Positions 25,626-34,446 are shown, counted from the first letter of the stretch. The stretch: DNA of 64,000 nucleotides from Rhizobiaceae bacterium (GCA_016742175.1 JACVCH010000006.1:62001-126000), one strand, 5' to 3'. Translations and numbers: made by a program. Notes: generated from the letters alone by a model not told the origin.

Positions 25626-26642
25626 TCAGCTTCCCGCCGCTGACCGGTACCCTTCTGCCGCATGGCTCTCGAATGCGCCGCCATGGAGATTGCGGTAGGC
25701 GCCGGGCGGCACCCCGCACGAGCGACGAAAGGCCCTGGCGAATGAGCTGGGGTCCACGTATCCGAGCGTTTCGGCGATCTTCTTCAAAGGCATGTTGCCG
25801 GCTTCGAGAACTTCGCGGGCGCGGGCGATGCGGATCGCGCGGCAATATTCGATCGGCGTCATGCCCGTCGCATTGCGGAACCGTCGCAGGAACGTGCGCC
25901 GCTCCAGCCGCGCAACGGCTGCCAGCGAGCCCAGGGAGATGCCCTGTCCATCCCTGAGATGGACAAATTCCTGCGCCTTGCGCACGGCGGCGTCACCATG
26001 CGCCTGACCGGGCGAGAAGGCCGTGAAATGCCTCGCCACGTCGGCGGAGTGGCCGGCCAGCACGAAGCGTTCCGTCTGCGCCCGGACGGCGTCGCCGAGG
26101 AACCTCTCCATCAGCACGAACGCGACGTCGACCCATGCCATGAAGCCTCCGGCGGTGAGGATGTCGGAATGCTCGATCATCCGTTTCTCGACATCGACGG
26201 CGATCTTCGGAAAGCTTTCCGCCAGCGCTTGCGCGCAACTGCGATGCGTCGAGACGATCCGCCCGTCGAGCAGGCCCGTGCCGGCGGCCAGGAAGACTCC
26301 GGAGCATATCGTCACCAGCGGCACGCCCTGCGCGTGCTGGCGCACCAGCCAGCGCGCGATCTCGGCGCAGCTATTGGGATCGGGCAGGTCGCCCAGGGTC
26401 GGCGGCAGGATCAGGATGTCCGGCCCGGGTTCAGCCGAGGGTTCGCTGCAAAAGACGCACGAGACGTCCCCGTCGCCGACGCTCCAATGGGTGACGCGAA
26501 GCGCGGCGGCGTCGCTCCGATCGATTTCCGCGGCGAACCGGCTTGCAAGGCCGAAAAGGTCGGTCAGTCCGTGAACCGCTGCCAGTTGGGCGCCGGGATA
26601 GACGACGATGCCGATCTCCGTCTGTGCGCCGCGATCGGTCAT
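25626..26642 (-). CDS. GlxA-type AraC-family regulator (DJ-1/PfpI plus AraC HTH)
   Basis: A 338-residue regulator with an N-terminal class-I glutamine-amidotransferase-like (DJ-1/PfpI) domain: GIVVYPGAQLAAVHGLTDLF, ILPPTLGDLPD, and the nucleophile-elbow-like TICSGVFLAAGTGLLDG (Cys followed by Ser/Gly). The C-terminal AraC double helix-turn-helix spans about residues 230-325 (LGSLAAVARLERRTFLRRF, ETLGYVDPSSFARAFRR). The effector is unknown. ATG 26642 is used; a GTG ten codons upstream is an alternative without better ribosome binding. It is divergent from the lysophospholipase-like gene, which is its most likely target. Confidence 0.88.
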   Translation of the reverse strand: MTDRGAQTEIGIVVYPGAQLAAVHGLTDLFGLASRFAAEIDRSDAAALRVTHWSVGDGDVSCVFCSEPSAEPGPDILILPPTLGDLPDPNSCAEIARWLVRQHAQGVPLVTICSGVFLAAGTGLLDGRIVSTHRSCAQALAESFPKIAVDVEKRMIEHSDILTAGGFMAWVDVAFVLMERFLGDAVRAQTERFVLAGHSADVARHFTAFSPGQAHGDAAVRKAQEFVHLRDGQGISLGSLAAVARLERRTFLRRFRNATGMTPIEYCRAIRIARAREVLEAGNMPLKKIAETLGYVDPSSFARAFRRSCGVPPGAYRNLHGGAFESHAAEGYRSAAGS

Positions 26643-26779
26643 GATTGTCGCTTTCGGCCCATACTTTGACACTGCCCATCATATCAGAAACCGCCTGACG
26701 CGGCCACTATAGCCGCGCGGTTGCCCGCCATCGTGCGAGCAAGCCGACAATCGCGGAAATGAATAGAGGAGCTGGAAAG

Positions 26780-27637
26780 ATGCGTGAGGAAGATTTCAGC
26801 AGCCGCGGCGTCAGAATACATCTTCGTTCCTGGATGCCCGAAACCGCCCCCCGAGCCGTCATTGTCATCTGCCACGGCGTGAATTCTCACGGCGGGCAAC
26901 AGGCCTGGACCGCAGAGCAGTTCGCGTTACGGGGCTTCGCCGTCTTTGCACTTGATCTTCGCGGGCGCGGCAAGTCGCAGGGCGAACGGTTCTTCGTCGA
27001 GGACATCGCCGACTACGTGGCTGACCTCGCCGGCACGATCGACATCGCCAAGCAACGTCACCCCGGCCTGCCCGTCTACGTGCTTGGTCACAGCGCGGGC
27101 GGCGTGGTGTCCTGCATCTACGCGCTCGACCACCAAGCCGAAATCCAGGGGCTGATCTGCGAAAGCTTCGCCTTCCAGGTACCCGCGCCGGGCTTCGTCC
27201 TGTCGGCCATCAAGGGACTCAGCCATGTCGCACCGCGCCTCGGGGTGCTGACGCTGCACATGAAGGATTTCACCCGCGATCCGGTCGCACTGGCCGCCCT
27301 GGAGGCGGACCCGCTGACCAAGGGCGAGTCGCAGCCTGCCGCCACCGTCGCCGCGCTGGTGCGCGCCGACGAACGGCTGAAGGAATCCTTCGGGGACATC
27401 GAATTGCCTGTCCTGATCCTGCATGGAACGGCCGACAAGGCGACCGTCTGCCAGGGCAGCGAATATTTCTACGAGCACGCCGGCTCCGTCGACAGAACCC
27501 TCAAGCTCTACGACGGCCACTACCACGATCTGCTCAACGATCTGGGCAAGGAGACCGTGTTCGCCGACATCGCCGGCTGGATCGAGGCACGGCTGGGGCG
27601 CGCGTCCGAACCGCGCAGGGCGTCCGCTGCCGAGTGA
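26780..27637 (+). CDS. Alpha/beta hydrolase, monoacylglycerol lipase/lysophospholipase-like
   Basis: A 285-residue serine hydrolase of the PldB/Hydrolase_4 family: oxyanion segment ICHGVNSHGG, DLRGRGKSQGE, nucleophile elbow GHSAGG near residue 100, acid in LHGTADKAT and catalytic His in GHYHDLLND. There is no signal peptide, so it is cytoplasmic or peripheral. ATG 26780 is chosen because GAGGAG lies 8-9 bases upstream; a further in-frame ATG at 26759 is less well placed. It is divergent from the AraC-type regulator, and a bidirectional terminator follows. Confidence 0.85.
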   Translation: MREEDFSSRGVRIHLRSWMPETAPRAVIVICHGVNSHGGQQAWTAEQFALRGFAVFALDLRGRGKSQGERFFVEDIADYVADLAGTIDIAKQRHPGLPVYVLGHSAGGVVSCIYALDHQAEIQGLICESFAFQVPAPGFVLSAIKGLSHVAPRLGVLTLHMKDFTRDPVALAALEADPLTKGESQPAATVAALVRADERLKESFGDIELPVLILHGTADKATVCQGSEYFYEHAGSVDRTLKLYDGHYHDLLNDLGKETVFADIAGWIEARLGRASEPRRASAAE

Positions 27638-27663
27638 TCGTGCGAGGCGGTGACGTCCGCTGT

Positions 27664-27695
27664 GTGAAGAAGGGCGCTCCGGCGCCCTTCTTCAC
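27664..27695. terminator. Bidirectional terminator between convergent genes
   Basis: A perfect 14-bp stem, GTGAAGAAGGGCGC/GCGCCCTTCTTCAC, with loop TCCG. The right arm overlaps the last bases and stop of the CopCD gene, so it can serve both the hydrolase and the copper operon. Confidence 0.7.
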
Positions 27696-29281
27696 GGCCT
27701 GATCTCGATTTCGGTCGTCAGCCGCACGATGTCGAAATCGGTGACGAGGATGTCGAGCCGCACGGTCCAGTGGCCCGCGAGCGGCAGGACGACGTCGTCG
27801 GCCCGCCACGTCCCGTCGCCGGGCTTTGCCGCCTCGCGCCGGAACGGCTCGATGCCCGCGTCGGGATTGGCGAAGACGAACGCGACCTCCTTCGCGTCGA
27901 GCGGGCCGAAATCGCCGGTCATGATCATCGCCGATACCGATACGGGTCCCGTCCGCCCCGGCGTCACCGAAAGATCGGCCATCGCCTCGAGCGTATGGAT
28001 ATGCACCGAAGCCGGCTGCGCCGCGGCGATGGCGAGCGCGCGCGGCGGCGGGGTGAAGCGCCAGCCCGCGGCAATGGCGAGTATCACGAGGACGACCACC
28101 GTCTCCGCCCCAATCGACCGGGCGAGCGCCCGCGCATCGCCCGCCAGCGCCGGCCGCGTCAGCCGCCCGCGGTTGACGGCGGCGATCGCGAACAGCACCG
28201 CGAGGCAGCCGAGCTTGGCGAGTAGCAGGCACCCATAGGCCGTCCCGACCAGCGCCGCCGGCGTCTCCACCTGGATGACGGCCAGCACGATGCCCGCTGC
28301 GATCAGGCCGGCGACGGCGACCGGGATGAACGTCGAAAACCGCATCAGCCCGCTCGCCGCATCGGGAGCGCCCGCGCGCAGCGCCAGGCCGAGCGGCACC
28401 AGCGCACCGACCCAGACGGCGCTCGCCGCCGCATGCAGTGCGACGGCCGGACGCGTCAACCATTGCGGGTCGGCGGCGCTCGCATGGCCTGAAACGGTCA
28501 GCGCATAGGCGCCGGCCGCGAGGCCGACGGTCGCGAACGCGCGCGACAGGGCCGCATTCCTCGACAAGGCGGCGAGGGCGGCCGCGACGAGCGCTGCGAG
28601 CACCAGCTTGACCGTCAGGCCGAAGCTCGTCGCCAGTCCCGCGCGCCAGACGGCCGGATCGGCGAACCGGCCGACTGGTGCGCCCAGCGCGTCGAGCCCC
28701 TGCAAGCCCGGCGAGACGACCGCCGCCGCGATGCCGATCCCAACGAGCGCCAGCACGACCCGCGATCCCGCGCGCGACACCGGCACGAACCAGGCGAGCG
28801 CAAACGCGCCGCCCGCGCCGAGGAAGAGGCCGAGATAAAGCCCGATCTTCGCGAGCCACACGGCCGTCCGCACCTTCCGGTCGACCGGATCGGCGATCGG
28901 CGGCGGCGCGGCGCTCGGCGCGCCGATCGAAAACACCACCGACCCGCCGACCGGGTGCCCATCCGACGAAACCACCCGCCATGCCAGGACATGCGTGCCG
29001 TCGCCGAGTTCCACCGGCGCCTCGATCTCCACCGAGCGATCCCGTACGGCGAAGTCGCCGAGGTCGACCGCCGCGCCGTCCGGCCGCACGATCCGCAGGA
29101 CGAGCGGCGAGACGGGCTCGCTGAAGTCCAGCCGAAAGGCGCCCGGCGCGACCGCGACCACCGCGCCGTCGCGCGGTTCTGCCGCCGTCAGCGAGGCATG
29201 CGCCGCCGCTTCTCCGGCGAGCGCCAGCAGCATCGCAAGCGCCGCGATCCAGCTTGCCATTCCGTCTTTCACGCTTCGCAT
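27692..29281 (-). CDS. Copper resistance CopC-CopD fusion protein
   Basis: A 529-residue protein. The signal peptide ends EAAA before His, so the mature N-terminus is AHASLTAAEP with the Cu(II)-ligand His. The CopC beta-barrel runs to about residue 120 (second ligand region SSDGHPVGGSVVFSIG), followed by a CopD domain of about eight membrane helices with conserved His (SGHASAADPQW, LHAAASAVWVGALVPL) and a C-terminal periplasmic beta domain (DUF461/YtkA-like, about the last 100 residues). It handles periplasmic copper. ATG 29281 is chosen; an in-frame ATG seven codons downstream would also keep the signal peptide. It is the last gene of the DUF2946-YcnI-CopCD operon. Confidence 0.88.
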   Translation of the reverse strand: MRSVKDGMASWIAALAMLLALAGEAAAHASLTAAEPRDGAVVAVAPGAFRLDFSEPVSPLVLRIVRPDGAAVDLGDFAVRDRSVEIEAPVELGDGTHVLAWRVVSSDGHPVGGSVVFSIGAPSAAPPPIADPVDRKVRTAVWLAKIGLYLGLFLGAGGAFALAWFVPVSRAGSRVVLALVGIGIAAAVVSPGLQGLDALGAPVGRFADPAVWRAGLATSFGLTVKLVLAALVAAALAALSRNAALSRAFATVGLAAGAYALTVSGHASAADPQWLTRPAVALHAAASAVWVGALVPLGLALRAGAPDAASGLMRFSTFIPVAVAGLIAAGIVLAVIQVETPAALVGTAYGCLLLAKLGCLAVLFAIAAVNRGRLTRPALAGDARALARSIGAETVVVLVILAIAAGWRFTPPPRALAIAAAQPASVHIHTLEAMADLSVTPGRTGPVSVSAMIMTGDFGPLDAKEVAFVFANPDAGIEPFRREAAKPGDGTWRADDVVLPLAGHWTVRLDILVTDFDIVRLTTEIEIRP

Positions 29282-29318
29282 GCGCTCGCCCGCTCCGTGC
29301 CGCCGCCTCTGCCGTTGG

Positions 29319-29849
29319 TCAGTGACCGCCGGTCGCCTCGATGATGGCGACGCCCGGCGCCGGCATTTCGAGGTCGTCGGCGGATTGGCCCTCGGCCGGC
29401 ACCTCGATCCAGCGCTCCGCAAGGCCGCCCGGGCATTCCTGCACGACCGGGAAATACAGCGTCTCGCCGGCCTTCAGGGCAGGGGTGATGTAGCCGCGCA
29501 GGACGAACTCGTCATATTCGTCGTCGGCAAGGCTGCCGCCGCTCCAGACGATCTCCGTCACGCCTTCGCTCACCTGCGAGCCGTGATACTCGTAGGTCGC
29601 GGCATAGGCGCCGCGCACCTTTTCCAGTGCCCAGCCGGGCTTGGGCATCGGCTTCACCGCGATCAAGCCCTCGGGAATGCGCACGCGCACGACATTGGTC
29701 GGCTCGCCCTCGCAGCCATGCGGCACGCGGAAGACGGCCTTGTAGGTCGAGCCGATCGCCGCTTCCTCGCCTTCGAGCGAGACGTGGGCGAGGGCGGAAG
29801 CGGTGCCGAGCGCGAGGAGGCCGGAGGCGGTGATGATGTGCTTGAACAT
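29319..29849 (-). CDS. YcnI-family (DUF1775) periplasmic copper-binding protein
   Basis: A 176-residue exported protein. The signal peptide ends SALA, so the mature protein begins with His-Val, the amino-terminal His brace residue seen in DUF1775 proteins. Further family features are VPHGCEGEPTNVVRVRIPEG and the conserved Trp in PKPGWALEK. DUF1775 proteins bind Cu(II) and are nearly always encoded with CopC/CopD, as here: CopCD starts 37 bases downstream. Confidence 0.88.
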   Translation of the reverse strand: MFKHIITASGLLALGTASALAHVSLEGEEAAIGSTYKAVFRVPHGCEGEPTNVVRVRIPEGLIAVKPMPKPGWALEKVRGAYAATYEYHGSQVSEGVTEIVWSGGSLADDEYDEFVLRGYITPALKAGETLYFPVVQECPGGLAERWIEVPAEGQSADDLEMPAPGVAIIEATGGH

Positions 29850-29974
29850 CGGTTTTCTCTTTCGGATTAAATGTGATGCGCCCGTGCGGCCGGTTGTGCG
29901 GCGCGATGCGGGGCATGGAAGACGGCCGTACCGCTGAGGCAGCGAGGTCCGTCAGATGGATGCGATCAGGAGAG

Positions 29975-30364
29975 TCAGGCCGCGAGCGGCGGCGCGCGCG
30001 GACTGCCCGGCCGGCAGGCGATGTCATCCGCCGCCGCGATTGCCGGCACCGCGACGGGAATCGCGTAGGCGACCCTCAGCGGGTTGGAAAGCGCGTTCGG
30101 CTCGCGGTCGCCATCGGTGACCGGCGCGAACATGCTGCATCCCGGCGCGCAGCAGTCGGGCATGCCAGAATGATCGCGCCCTTCGCCGCCGGCATGGCCG
30201 GGCTCGTGGCTGGTGATGCAGAGCGGATTGCCGAAATCGTCGAAGAGCGGCACGCCGGCCGCCGCGCCGAAGGCGAAAGCGCCGAACAGCGCCTGCAGCA
30301 CGAGCATATAGGCCGCGACCAGCGCGACCCCCTTGCCCCACGGCTTTCCCCGACCCCTCGGCAT
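29975..30364 (-). CDS. DUF2946-like Cys/His-rich membrane-anchored protein of the copper operon
   Basis: A 129-residue protein with one N-terminal membrane or signal segment (ALVAAYMLVLQALFGAFAF) and a periplasmic part rich in possible metal ligands: CITSHEPGHAGGEGRDH, then a DCCAPGCSMF motif. The CC-P-GC pattern resembles DUF2946 proteins found in copper loci. It lies upstream of the YcnI gene on the same strand (125-base gap). A copper-binding role is inferred from ligands and context. Confidence 0.7.
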   Translation of the reverse strand: MPRGRGKPWGKGVALVAAYMLVLQALFGAFAFGAAAGVPLFDDFGNPLCITSHEPGHAGGEGRDHSGMPDCCAPGCSMFAPVTDGDREPNALSNPLRVAYAIPVAVPAIAAADDIACRPGSPRAPPLAA

Positions 30365-30535
30365 GTCCTGACCCCTCTGCCGGAGACCCTAGCAGCCGGG
30401 GACCAGACGAAACACTGACTTTGGTCGCGGCATCATGGTGCCGATCGTCGCACCTTGTCCGCATCCCCATGTCGCACTTGCTGCAACCTTTTGCCCGCCC
30501 CATCCTTATCGGCACAAATCATCTCCAGGGGCGTC

Positions 30536-31300
30536 ATGAACCGATCCATCACCGCACTCGTGCAGGGCATGCGCGACCACAGGACCGCCTTCCTGCCGCT
30601 GGCGATCTTCGCCATCGCGGCGGCGGGCATCTCGCTCTTCCTGTCGATCGCGGACGAGCTCGACGACGGCGAGCTCAATGCCATCGACGAGCGCATCTTC
30701 CTGTGGTTCCACACGCCGGGCGGAACGCCCATCGGGCCTGAATGGCTGCAGGAGACGGCGGCGGAGATCACCGCGCTCGGCGGCTATACGGTCGTCTTCA
30801 TCCTCGTTGCGGCCGTCATCGGCTTCCTCGTCGCCTCGCGCAAATACGGCCCCGCGCTCTACACTTTCCTGTCGATCGGCACCGGAACGCTGGTCGGCCA
30901 TCTCCTCAAGGAGCTTTACGCGCGCCCGCGGCCGGACCTCGTCGAGCATCTCGTCAACACGCACACGCCGAGCTTTCCGTCGGGCCACGCGATGGTTTCG
31001 GCGATCGTCTACCTGACGCTCGGCTCGCTCATCCTGCGCTTCGTCGATTCGGGCCGCGTGCGTGTCTACGTGCTGGCGCTGGCGATCCTCCTCACCTTCA
31101 TGATCGGCGTCACGCGCGTCTATCTCGGCGTCCACTGGCCGAGCGACGTCGCCGCCGGCTGGGCGATGGGCGCGGCGTGGGCGAGCGCCGCCTGGCTCAC
31201 CGTCTCGGCCCTGCGCTTCTACCGCAAGCGCAAGGGCGGTCAGGCCGAGGCGCCGGAAAGCTCGTCGAGGATCGGGCAGTCGGGCCGTGCATCGCCGTGA
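30536..31300 (+). CDS. PAP2-family membrane phosphatase
   Basis: A 254-residue integral membrane protein of the PAP2/undecaprenyl-diphosphatase-like superfamily. The three active-site motifs are seen: KELYARPRP (motif 1), PSFPSGHAM (motif 2) and RVYLGVHWPSDVAAG (motif 3), between about six helices. The family removes phosphate from phosphatidate, phosphatidylglycerol-P or C55-PP; the substrate is undecided. AGGGG lies 7 bases before ATG 30536. Its last 61 bases overlap the 3' end of the convergent cueR. Confidence 0.9.
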   Translation: MNRSITALVQGMRDHRTAFLPLAIFAIAAAGISLFLSIADELDDGELNAIDERIFLWFHTPGGTPIGPEWLQETAAEITALGGYTVVFILVAAVIGFLVASRKYGPALYTFLSIGTGTLVGHLLKELYARPRPDLVEHLVNTHTPSFPSGHAMVSAIVYLTLGSLILRFVDSGRVRVYVLALAILLTFMIGVTRVYLGVHWPSDVAAGWAMGAAWASAAWLTVSALRFYRKRKGGQAEAPESSSRIGQSGRASP

Positions 31301-31632
31301 CAGGTCCTGACCAGATGCGTCAGCGTCTTCTTCAGGCTCTGTAGCTCGGCGATCTTGTGCTCGATCTGGTCGAGCTTGGTCGCCGCCAGCGCCTTCACGT
31401 CGGCGCTTGCCCGGTGCGTGTCGCCGTAGAGCGATAGCAACTGCCGGCACTCCTCGACCGAAAAGCCGAGCCCGCGCGAGCGTTGGAGGAATTTCAGCCG
31501 GTGGATGTCGGCGTCCGAATAGTCGCGATAGCCGTTGTCGGCCCGCGCCGGGCGAAGCAAGCCGATCTCCTCGTAGTAGCGGATCGTCTTGGCCGGCAGG
31601 GCCGAGCGGCGGGCGGCGGTTCCGATGTTCAT
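31240..31632 (-). CDS. cueR: Copper-responsive MerR-family activator CueR
   Basis: A 130-residue MerR-type regulator: N-terminal winged helix NIGTAARRSALPAKTIRYYE, a long dimerisation helix, and the metal loop with the C-x7-C arrangement TCHGDARPDCP, which is the Cu(I)/Ag(I)/Au(I)-binding signature of CueR. ATG 31632 is the canonical start; the frame runs upstream into the palindromic element without homology. Its probable promoter (31832-31862) is of CueR type, implying autoregulation, and a similar operator precedes copZ-copA. The 3' end overlaps the PAP2 gene. Confidence 0.92.
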   Translation of the reverse strand: MNIGTAARRSALPAKTIRYYEEIGLLRPARADNGYRDYSDADIHRLKFLQRSRGLGFSVEECRQLLSLYGDTHRASADVKALAATKLDQIEHKIAELQSLKKTLTHLVRTCHGDARPDCPILDELSGASA

Positions 31633-31654
31633 GGCGGTCAACTCCTGATCGACC

Positions 31655-31820
31655 CTAGAGCAAGATGAGCTTGGGTTGAACCATTCTGCCGGAGGGAATT
31701 CGTGACAAGGCCGAGGGCTTCGGCGCAGGCCGTATCGAGATACGGTCAAGTCCGAAGGCCGACGGATTTGGCGCGAATGCACCCGGCAGAATGGGTCAAC
31801 ACGAGTTCATCTTGCTCTAG
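31655..31820. mobile_element. 166-bp palindromic MITE-like element in the cueR leader
   Basis: The 38-bp terminal inverted repeats (31655-31692 and 31783-31820) both begin CTAGAGCAAGATGA and end CATTCTGCCGG, with about five mismatches. A small perfect hairpin CCGTAT-CGAG-ATACGG sits near the centre (31730-31745). It encodes nothing. CTAG at both outer ends could be a target duplication or part of the repeat. It lies 23 bases from the cueR start codon. It could instead be classed as a REP-type palindrome. Confidence 0.75.
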
Positions 31821-31831
31821 ATAGGAGCGCC

Positions 31832-31862
31832 ACGCTAATCCTTCCAGTGACTGGAAGATCAA
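31832..31862 (-). promoter_or_regulatory. CueR-type promoter/operator reading toward cueR
   Basis: Minus strand: TTGATC (31862-31857), a 19-base spacer containing the perfect palindrome TTCCAGTCACTGGAA, then TAGCGT (31837-31832), a poor -10. The spacer length and palindrome match the copZ promoter at 12905-12935. The predicted start, near 31825, is only 5 bases from the palindromic element, which therefore lies in the cueR 5' leader. Confidence 0.75.
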
Positions 31863-31878
31863 GCCCGCACAATCGCGC

Positions 31879-31907
31879 TTGCCGCGGCGGCGGATCGTTT
31901 GTATGAG
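31879..31907 (+). promoter_or_regulatory. trpL-trpE(G) promoter
   Basis: TTGCCG (31879-31884), a 17-base spacer, TATGAG (31902-31907), then 7 bases to the trpL ATG at 31915. The transcription start would fall on or next to the A of the ATG, making the leader peptide leaderless; no Shine-Dalgarno is visible, in agreement. Confidence 0.6.
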
Positions 31908-31914
31908 TTTGCCC

Positions 31915-31959
31915 ATGAACGCGCATTCGCACACGAACAAGTGGTGGTGGGCCCGCTGA
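31915..31959 (+). CDS. trpL: trp operon leader peptide (14 residues, three Trp codons)
   Basis: The 15-codon ORF encodes [14 protein letters not shown] and has three consecutive TGG codons (31942-31950) five to three codons before its end. It has the same length and the same WWWAR ending as the leader peptide of rhizobial trpE(G). Ribosome stalling at the Trp codons when tryptophan is scarce would favour read-through of the downstream attenuator. In Sinorhizobium meliloti both this peptide and the released leader RNA also act in trans, which may hold here. Confidence 0.93.
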   Translation: MNAHSHTNKWWWAR

Positions 31960-31961
31960 AA

Positions 31962-32036
31962 GCGGCCACGAGCACTCGCGTGCGCGTTTTGAAGGTTTGG
32001 CCGCAACGGAACTCTCCGGGCGGCCTTCGTCTTTTT
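31962..32036 (+). promoter_or_regulatory. trp attenuator (alternative RNA hairpins)
   Basis: Three mutually exclusive segments are visible: A GCGGCCA (31962-31968), B TGGCCGC (31998-32004) and C GCGGCC (32020-32025). A:B is the antiterminator. B:C, with an inner CGGA/TCCG stem (32007-32018), is a terminator followed by TTCGTCTTTTT (32026-32036). A starts 3 bases after the trpL stop, so a ribosome stalled or released there can choose between the folds. The terminated product would be a short RNA of about 120 bases. Confidence 0.88.
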
Positions 32037-32080
32037 GGGACCTGCCGATCCGGAACCTGACAGATGAGGGGAAGGACATC

Positions 32081-34270
32081 ATGAGCACCGAGCTTCTGGA
32101 AAACGGCGCGGAGCGCTACCGCACCGAGGGCGGCGTCACCGTCACCCGGCAGCGCCACGAGACGCCCTATGTCGGCGCCATCGAGACCTATGTCGACGCG
32201 CTGAACTCGCGCCGCGGCTGCGTCTTTTCCTCCAATTACGAATATCCGGGCCGCTATACGCGCTGGGACACGGCGATCGTCGATCCGCCGCTGGTTGTCT
32301 CGGCGCGCGGCCGCGACATGCGTATCGAGGCGCTGAATGCGCGCGGCGAAAAGCTGCTCGACGGCATCGCTCCTGTCGTCCAGGCGCTGGACGAGGTCAC
32401 CCGGTTCGTCCGCGCGCCTGCGCTCGTCACGCTCACCTTCGCCGAGCCCAGCCGCGTCTTCGCCGAGGAGGAGCGCTCGCGCGTTCCCACCGTCTTTTCC
32501 GTCCTGCGCGTCATCGTCTCGCTGTTCAAGTCGCCGGAGGATGCCAATCTCGGCCTCTACGGCGCGTTCGGCTACGATCTCGCCTTCCAGTTCGACCCCG
32601 TCGCGCTGAAGCTCGACCGGCCGTCGAGCCAGCGCGACGTCGTCCTCTACCTCCCCGACGAAATCCTCGTCGTCGACCACCACCAGGCGAAGGCCTGGCA
32701 CGACCGCTACGATTTTTCCGGCGCGGGCTTTTCCACCGAGAACCTGCCGCGCGGCGGCGCCGAACAGCCCTTCAGGCCGTCCGAAACCGTCCCGCCGCGC
32801 TCCGACCACGAGCCCGGCGAATATGCCGGCCTCGTCACCCGCGCCAAGGACAGCTTCCGGCGCGGCGATTTGTTCGAGGTCGTTCCCGGCCAGATGTTCA
32901 TGGAGCGCTGCGTCTCCAAGCCCTCCGAGATCAGCCGCAAGCTCAAGGCGATCAACCCGTCGCCCTATTCCTTCTTCATCAATCTCGGCGAGAACGAATA
33001 TCTGATCGGCGCTTCACCGGAGATGTTCGTGCGCGTCTCCGGCCGCCGCGTCGAGACCTGCCCCATCTCGGGCACGATCAAGCGCGGCGAGGACGCGATC
33101 GCGGATTCCGAGCAGATCCTGAAATTGCTCAATTCCAAGAAGGACGAGTCCGAGCTCACCATGTGCTCCGACGTCGACCGCAACGACAAGAGCCGCGTGT
33201 GCGAGCCGGGCTCCGTGCGCGTCATCGGCCGCCGCCAGATCGAGATGTATTCGCGCCTCATCCACACGGTCGATCACATCGAGGGCCGTCTGCGCGAGGG
33301 GATGGACGCGTTTGACGCGTTCCTCTCCCACGCCTGGGCCGTCACCGTCACCGGCGCGCCGAAGCTGTGGGCCATGCGCTTTCTCGAAGCCAACGAGAAG
33401 AGCCCGCGCGCCTGGTATGGCGGCGCGATCGGCATGGTCCATTTCAACGGCGACATGAACACCGGCCTCACCTTGCGCACCATCCGCATCAAGGACGGCA
33501 TCGCCCAGGTCCGTGCCGGCGCGACATTGCTCAACGATTCCGACCCGGCCGAGGAAGAGGCCGAGACCGAGCTCAAGGCCTCCGCCATGCTGGCGGCGAT
33601 CCGCGAGGCCTCCCTCGGCAACTCCGCCGCCGCCAGCCGCGAAAGCGCCAAGGTGGGCGAGGGGGTCTCGATCCTGCTCGTCGACCACGAGGACAGCTTC
33701 GTCCACACGCTGGCGAACTATTTCCGCCAGACCGGCGCGTCCGTCGCCACCGTCCGCTCGCCGGTGCCCGAGGAAGTCTTCGACCGCGTCGAGCCCGACC
33801 TCGTCGTCCTCTCGCCCGGCCCCGGCATGCCGTCGGATTTCGACTGCAAGGCGACCATCGCCAAAGCCCGCGCCCGCGACCTGCCGATCTTCGGCGTCTG
33901 CCTCGGCCTGCAGGCGCTGGCCGAGGCCTATGGCGGCGAACTGCGCCAGTTGCACGAGCCGATGCACGGCAAGCCCTCGCGCATCCGCGTGACCAAGCCC
34001 GGCATCGTCTTCTCCGGCCTGCCGAAGGAGGTGACGGTCGGCCGCTACCACTCGATCTTTGCCGACCCCGTCCGCCTGCCGGCCGAATTCCTCGTCACCG
34101 CCGAAACCGAGGACGGCGTCATCATGGCGCTGGAACACAAGTCCGAGCCGATTGCCGCCGTGCAGTTCCACCCCGAATCGATCATGACGCTGGGCCAGAA
34201 CGCCGGCATGCGCATGATCGAAAACGTCGTCGCGCACCTGCCGCGCAAGGTGAAGACGAAGGCGGCTTAG
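32081..34270 (+). CDS. trpE(G): Fused anthranilate synthase TrpE(G)
   Basis: A 729-residue fusion of component I (about residues 1-515) and the glutamine amidotransferase component II (about 525-729); it converts chorismate and Gln to anthranilate. Component [18 protein letters not shown] near the start, and the chorismate-binding [31 protein letters not shown] and [16 protein letters not shown]. Component [25 protein letters not shown], catalytic Cys in [12 protein letters not shown] and the triad His-Glu in FHPES. The fusion and its length are typical of Rhizobiales. GAGGGGAAGG precedes ATG 32081. It is controlled by the trpL attenuator. Confidence 0.97.
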   Translation: MSTELLENGAERYRTEGGVTVTRQRHETPYVGAIETYVDALNSRRGCVFSSNYEYPGRYTRWDTAIVDPPLVVSARGRDMRIEALNARGEKLLDGIAPVVQALDEVTRFVRAPALVTLTFAEPSRVFAEEERSRVPTVFSVLRVIVSLFKSPEDANLGLYGAFGYDLAFQFDPVALKLDRPSSQRDVVLYLPDEILVVDHHQAKAWHDRYDFSGAGFSTENLPRGGAEQPFRPSETVPPRSDHEPGEYAGLVTRAKDSFRRGDLFEVVPGQMFMERCVSKPSEISRKLKAINPSPYSFFINLGENEYLIGASPEMFVRVSGRRVETCPISGTIKRGEDAIADSEQILKLLNSKKDESELTMCSDVDRNDKSRVCEPGSVRVIGRRQIEMYSRLIHTVDHIEGRLREGMDAFDAFLSHAWAVTVTGAPKLWAMRFLEANEKSPRAWYGGAIGMVHFNGDMNTGLTLRTIRIKDGIAQVRAGATLLNDSDPAEEEAETELKASAMLAAIREASLGNSAAASRESAKVGEGVSILLVDHEDSFVHTLANYFRQTGASVATVRSPVPEEVFDRVEPDLVVLSPGPGMPSDFDCKATIAKARARDLPIFGVCLGLQALAEAYGGELRQLHEPMHGKPSRIRVTKPGIVFSGLPKEVTVGRYHSIFADPVRLPAEFLVTAETEDGVIMALEHKSEPIAAVQFHPESIMTLGQNAGMRMIENVVAHLPRKVKTKAA

Positions 34271-34301
34271 GGACGATATTGTGACGCTCGCAATCCTTCG
34301 C

Positions 34302-34446
34302 GCCCCCCTCTGTCCTGCCGGACATCTCCCCCGCAAGGGGGGAGATCAGCCTGCATCTTCTTCGTCATGCTTCCGGAGTGGCCGCGACGGAGACGTGAAT
34401 GATCTCCCCCCTCGCGGGGGAGATGCCAGGCAGGGCAGAGGGGGGC
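34302..34446. repeat. Palindromic repeat, CCCCCTCTGTCCTGCCGGACATCTCC family, copy 1
   Basis: Arms of about 33 bases begin GCCCCCCTCTGTCCTGCCGG and are inverted at the right end (GGCAGGGCAGAGGGGGGC) with a few mismatches. Inner arms read ATCTCCCCCGC/GCGGGGGAGAT. The central 60 bases are unrelated to copy 2 at 41177-41294. Confidence 0.85.

Noticed and set aside
31655-31820. Palindromic element as an intrinsic terminator of the PAP2 or cueR transcripts
   Set aside because: It is upstream of cueR and beyond the PAP2 stop, arms are imperfect and separated by 90 bases, and no T tract follows.
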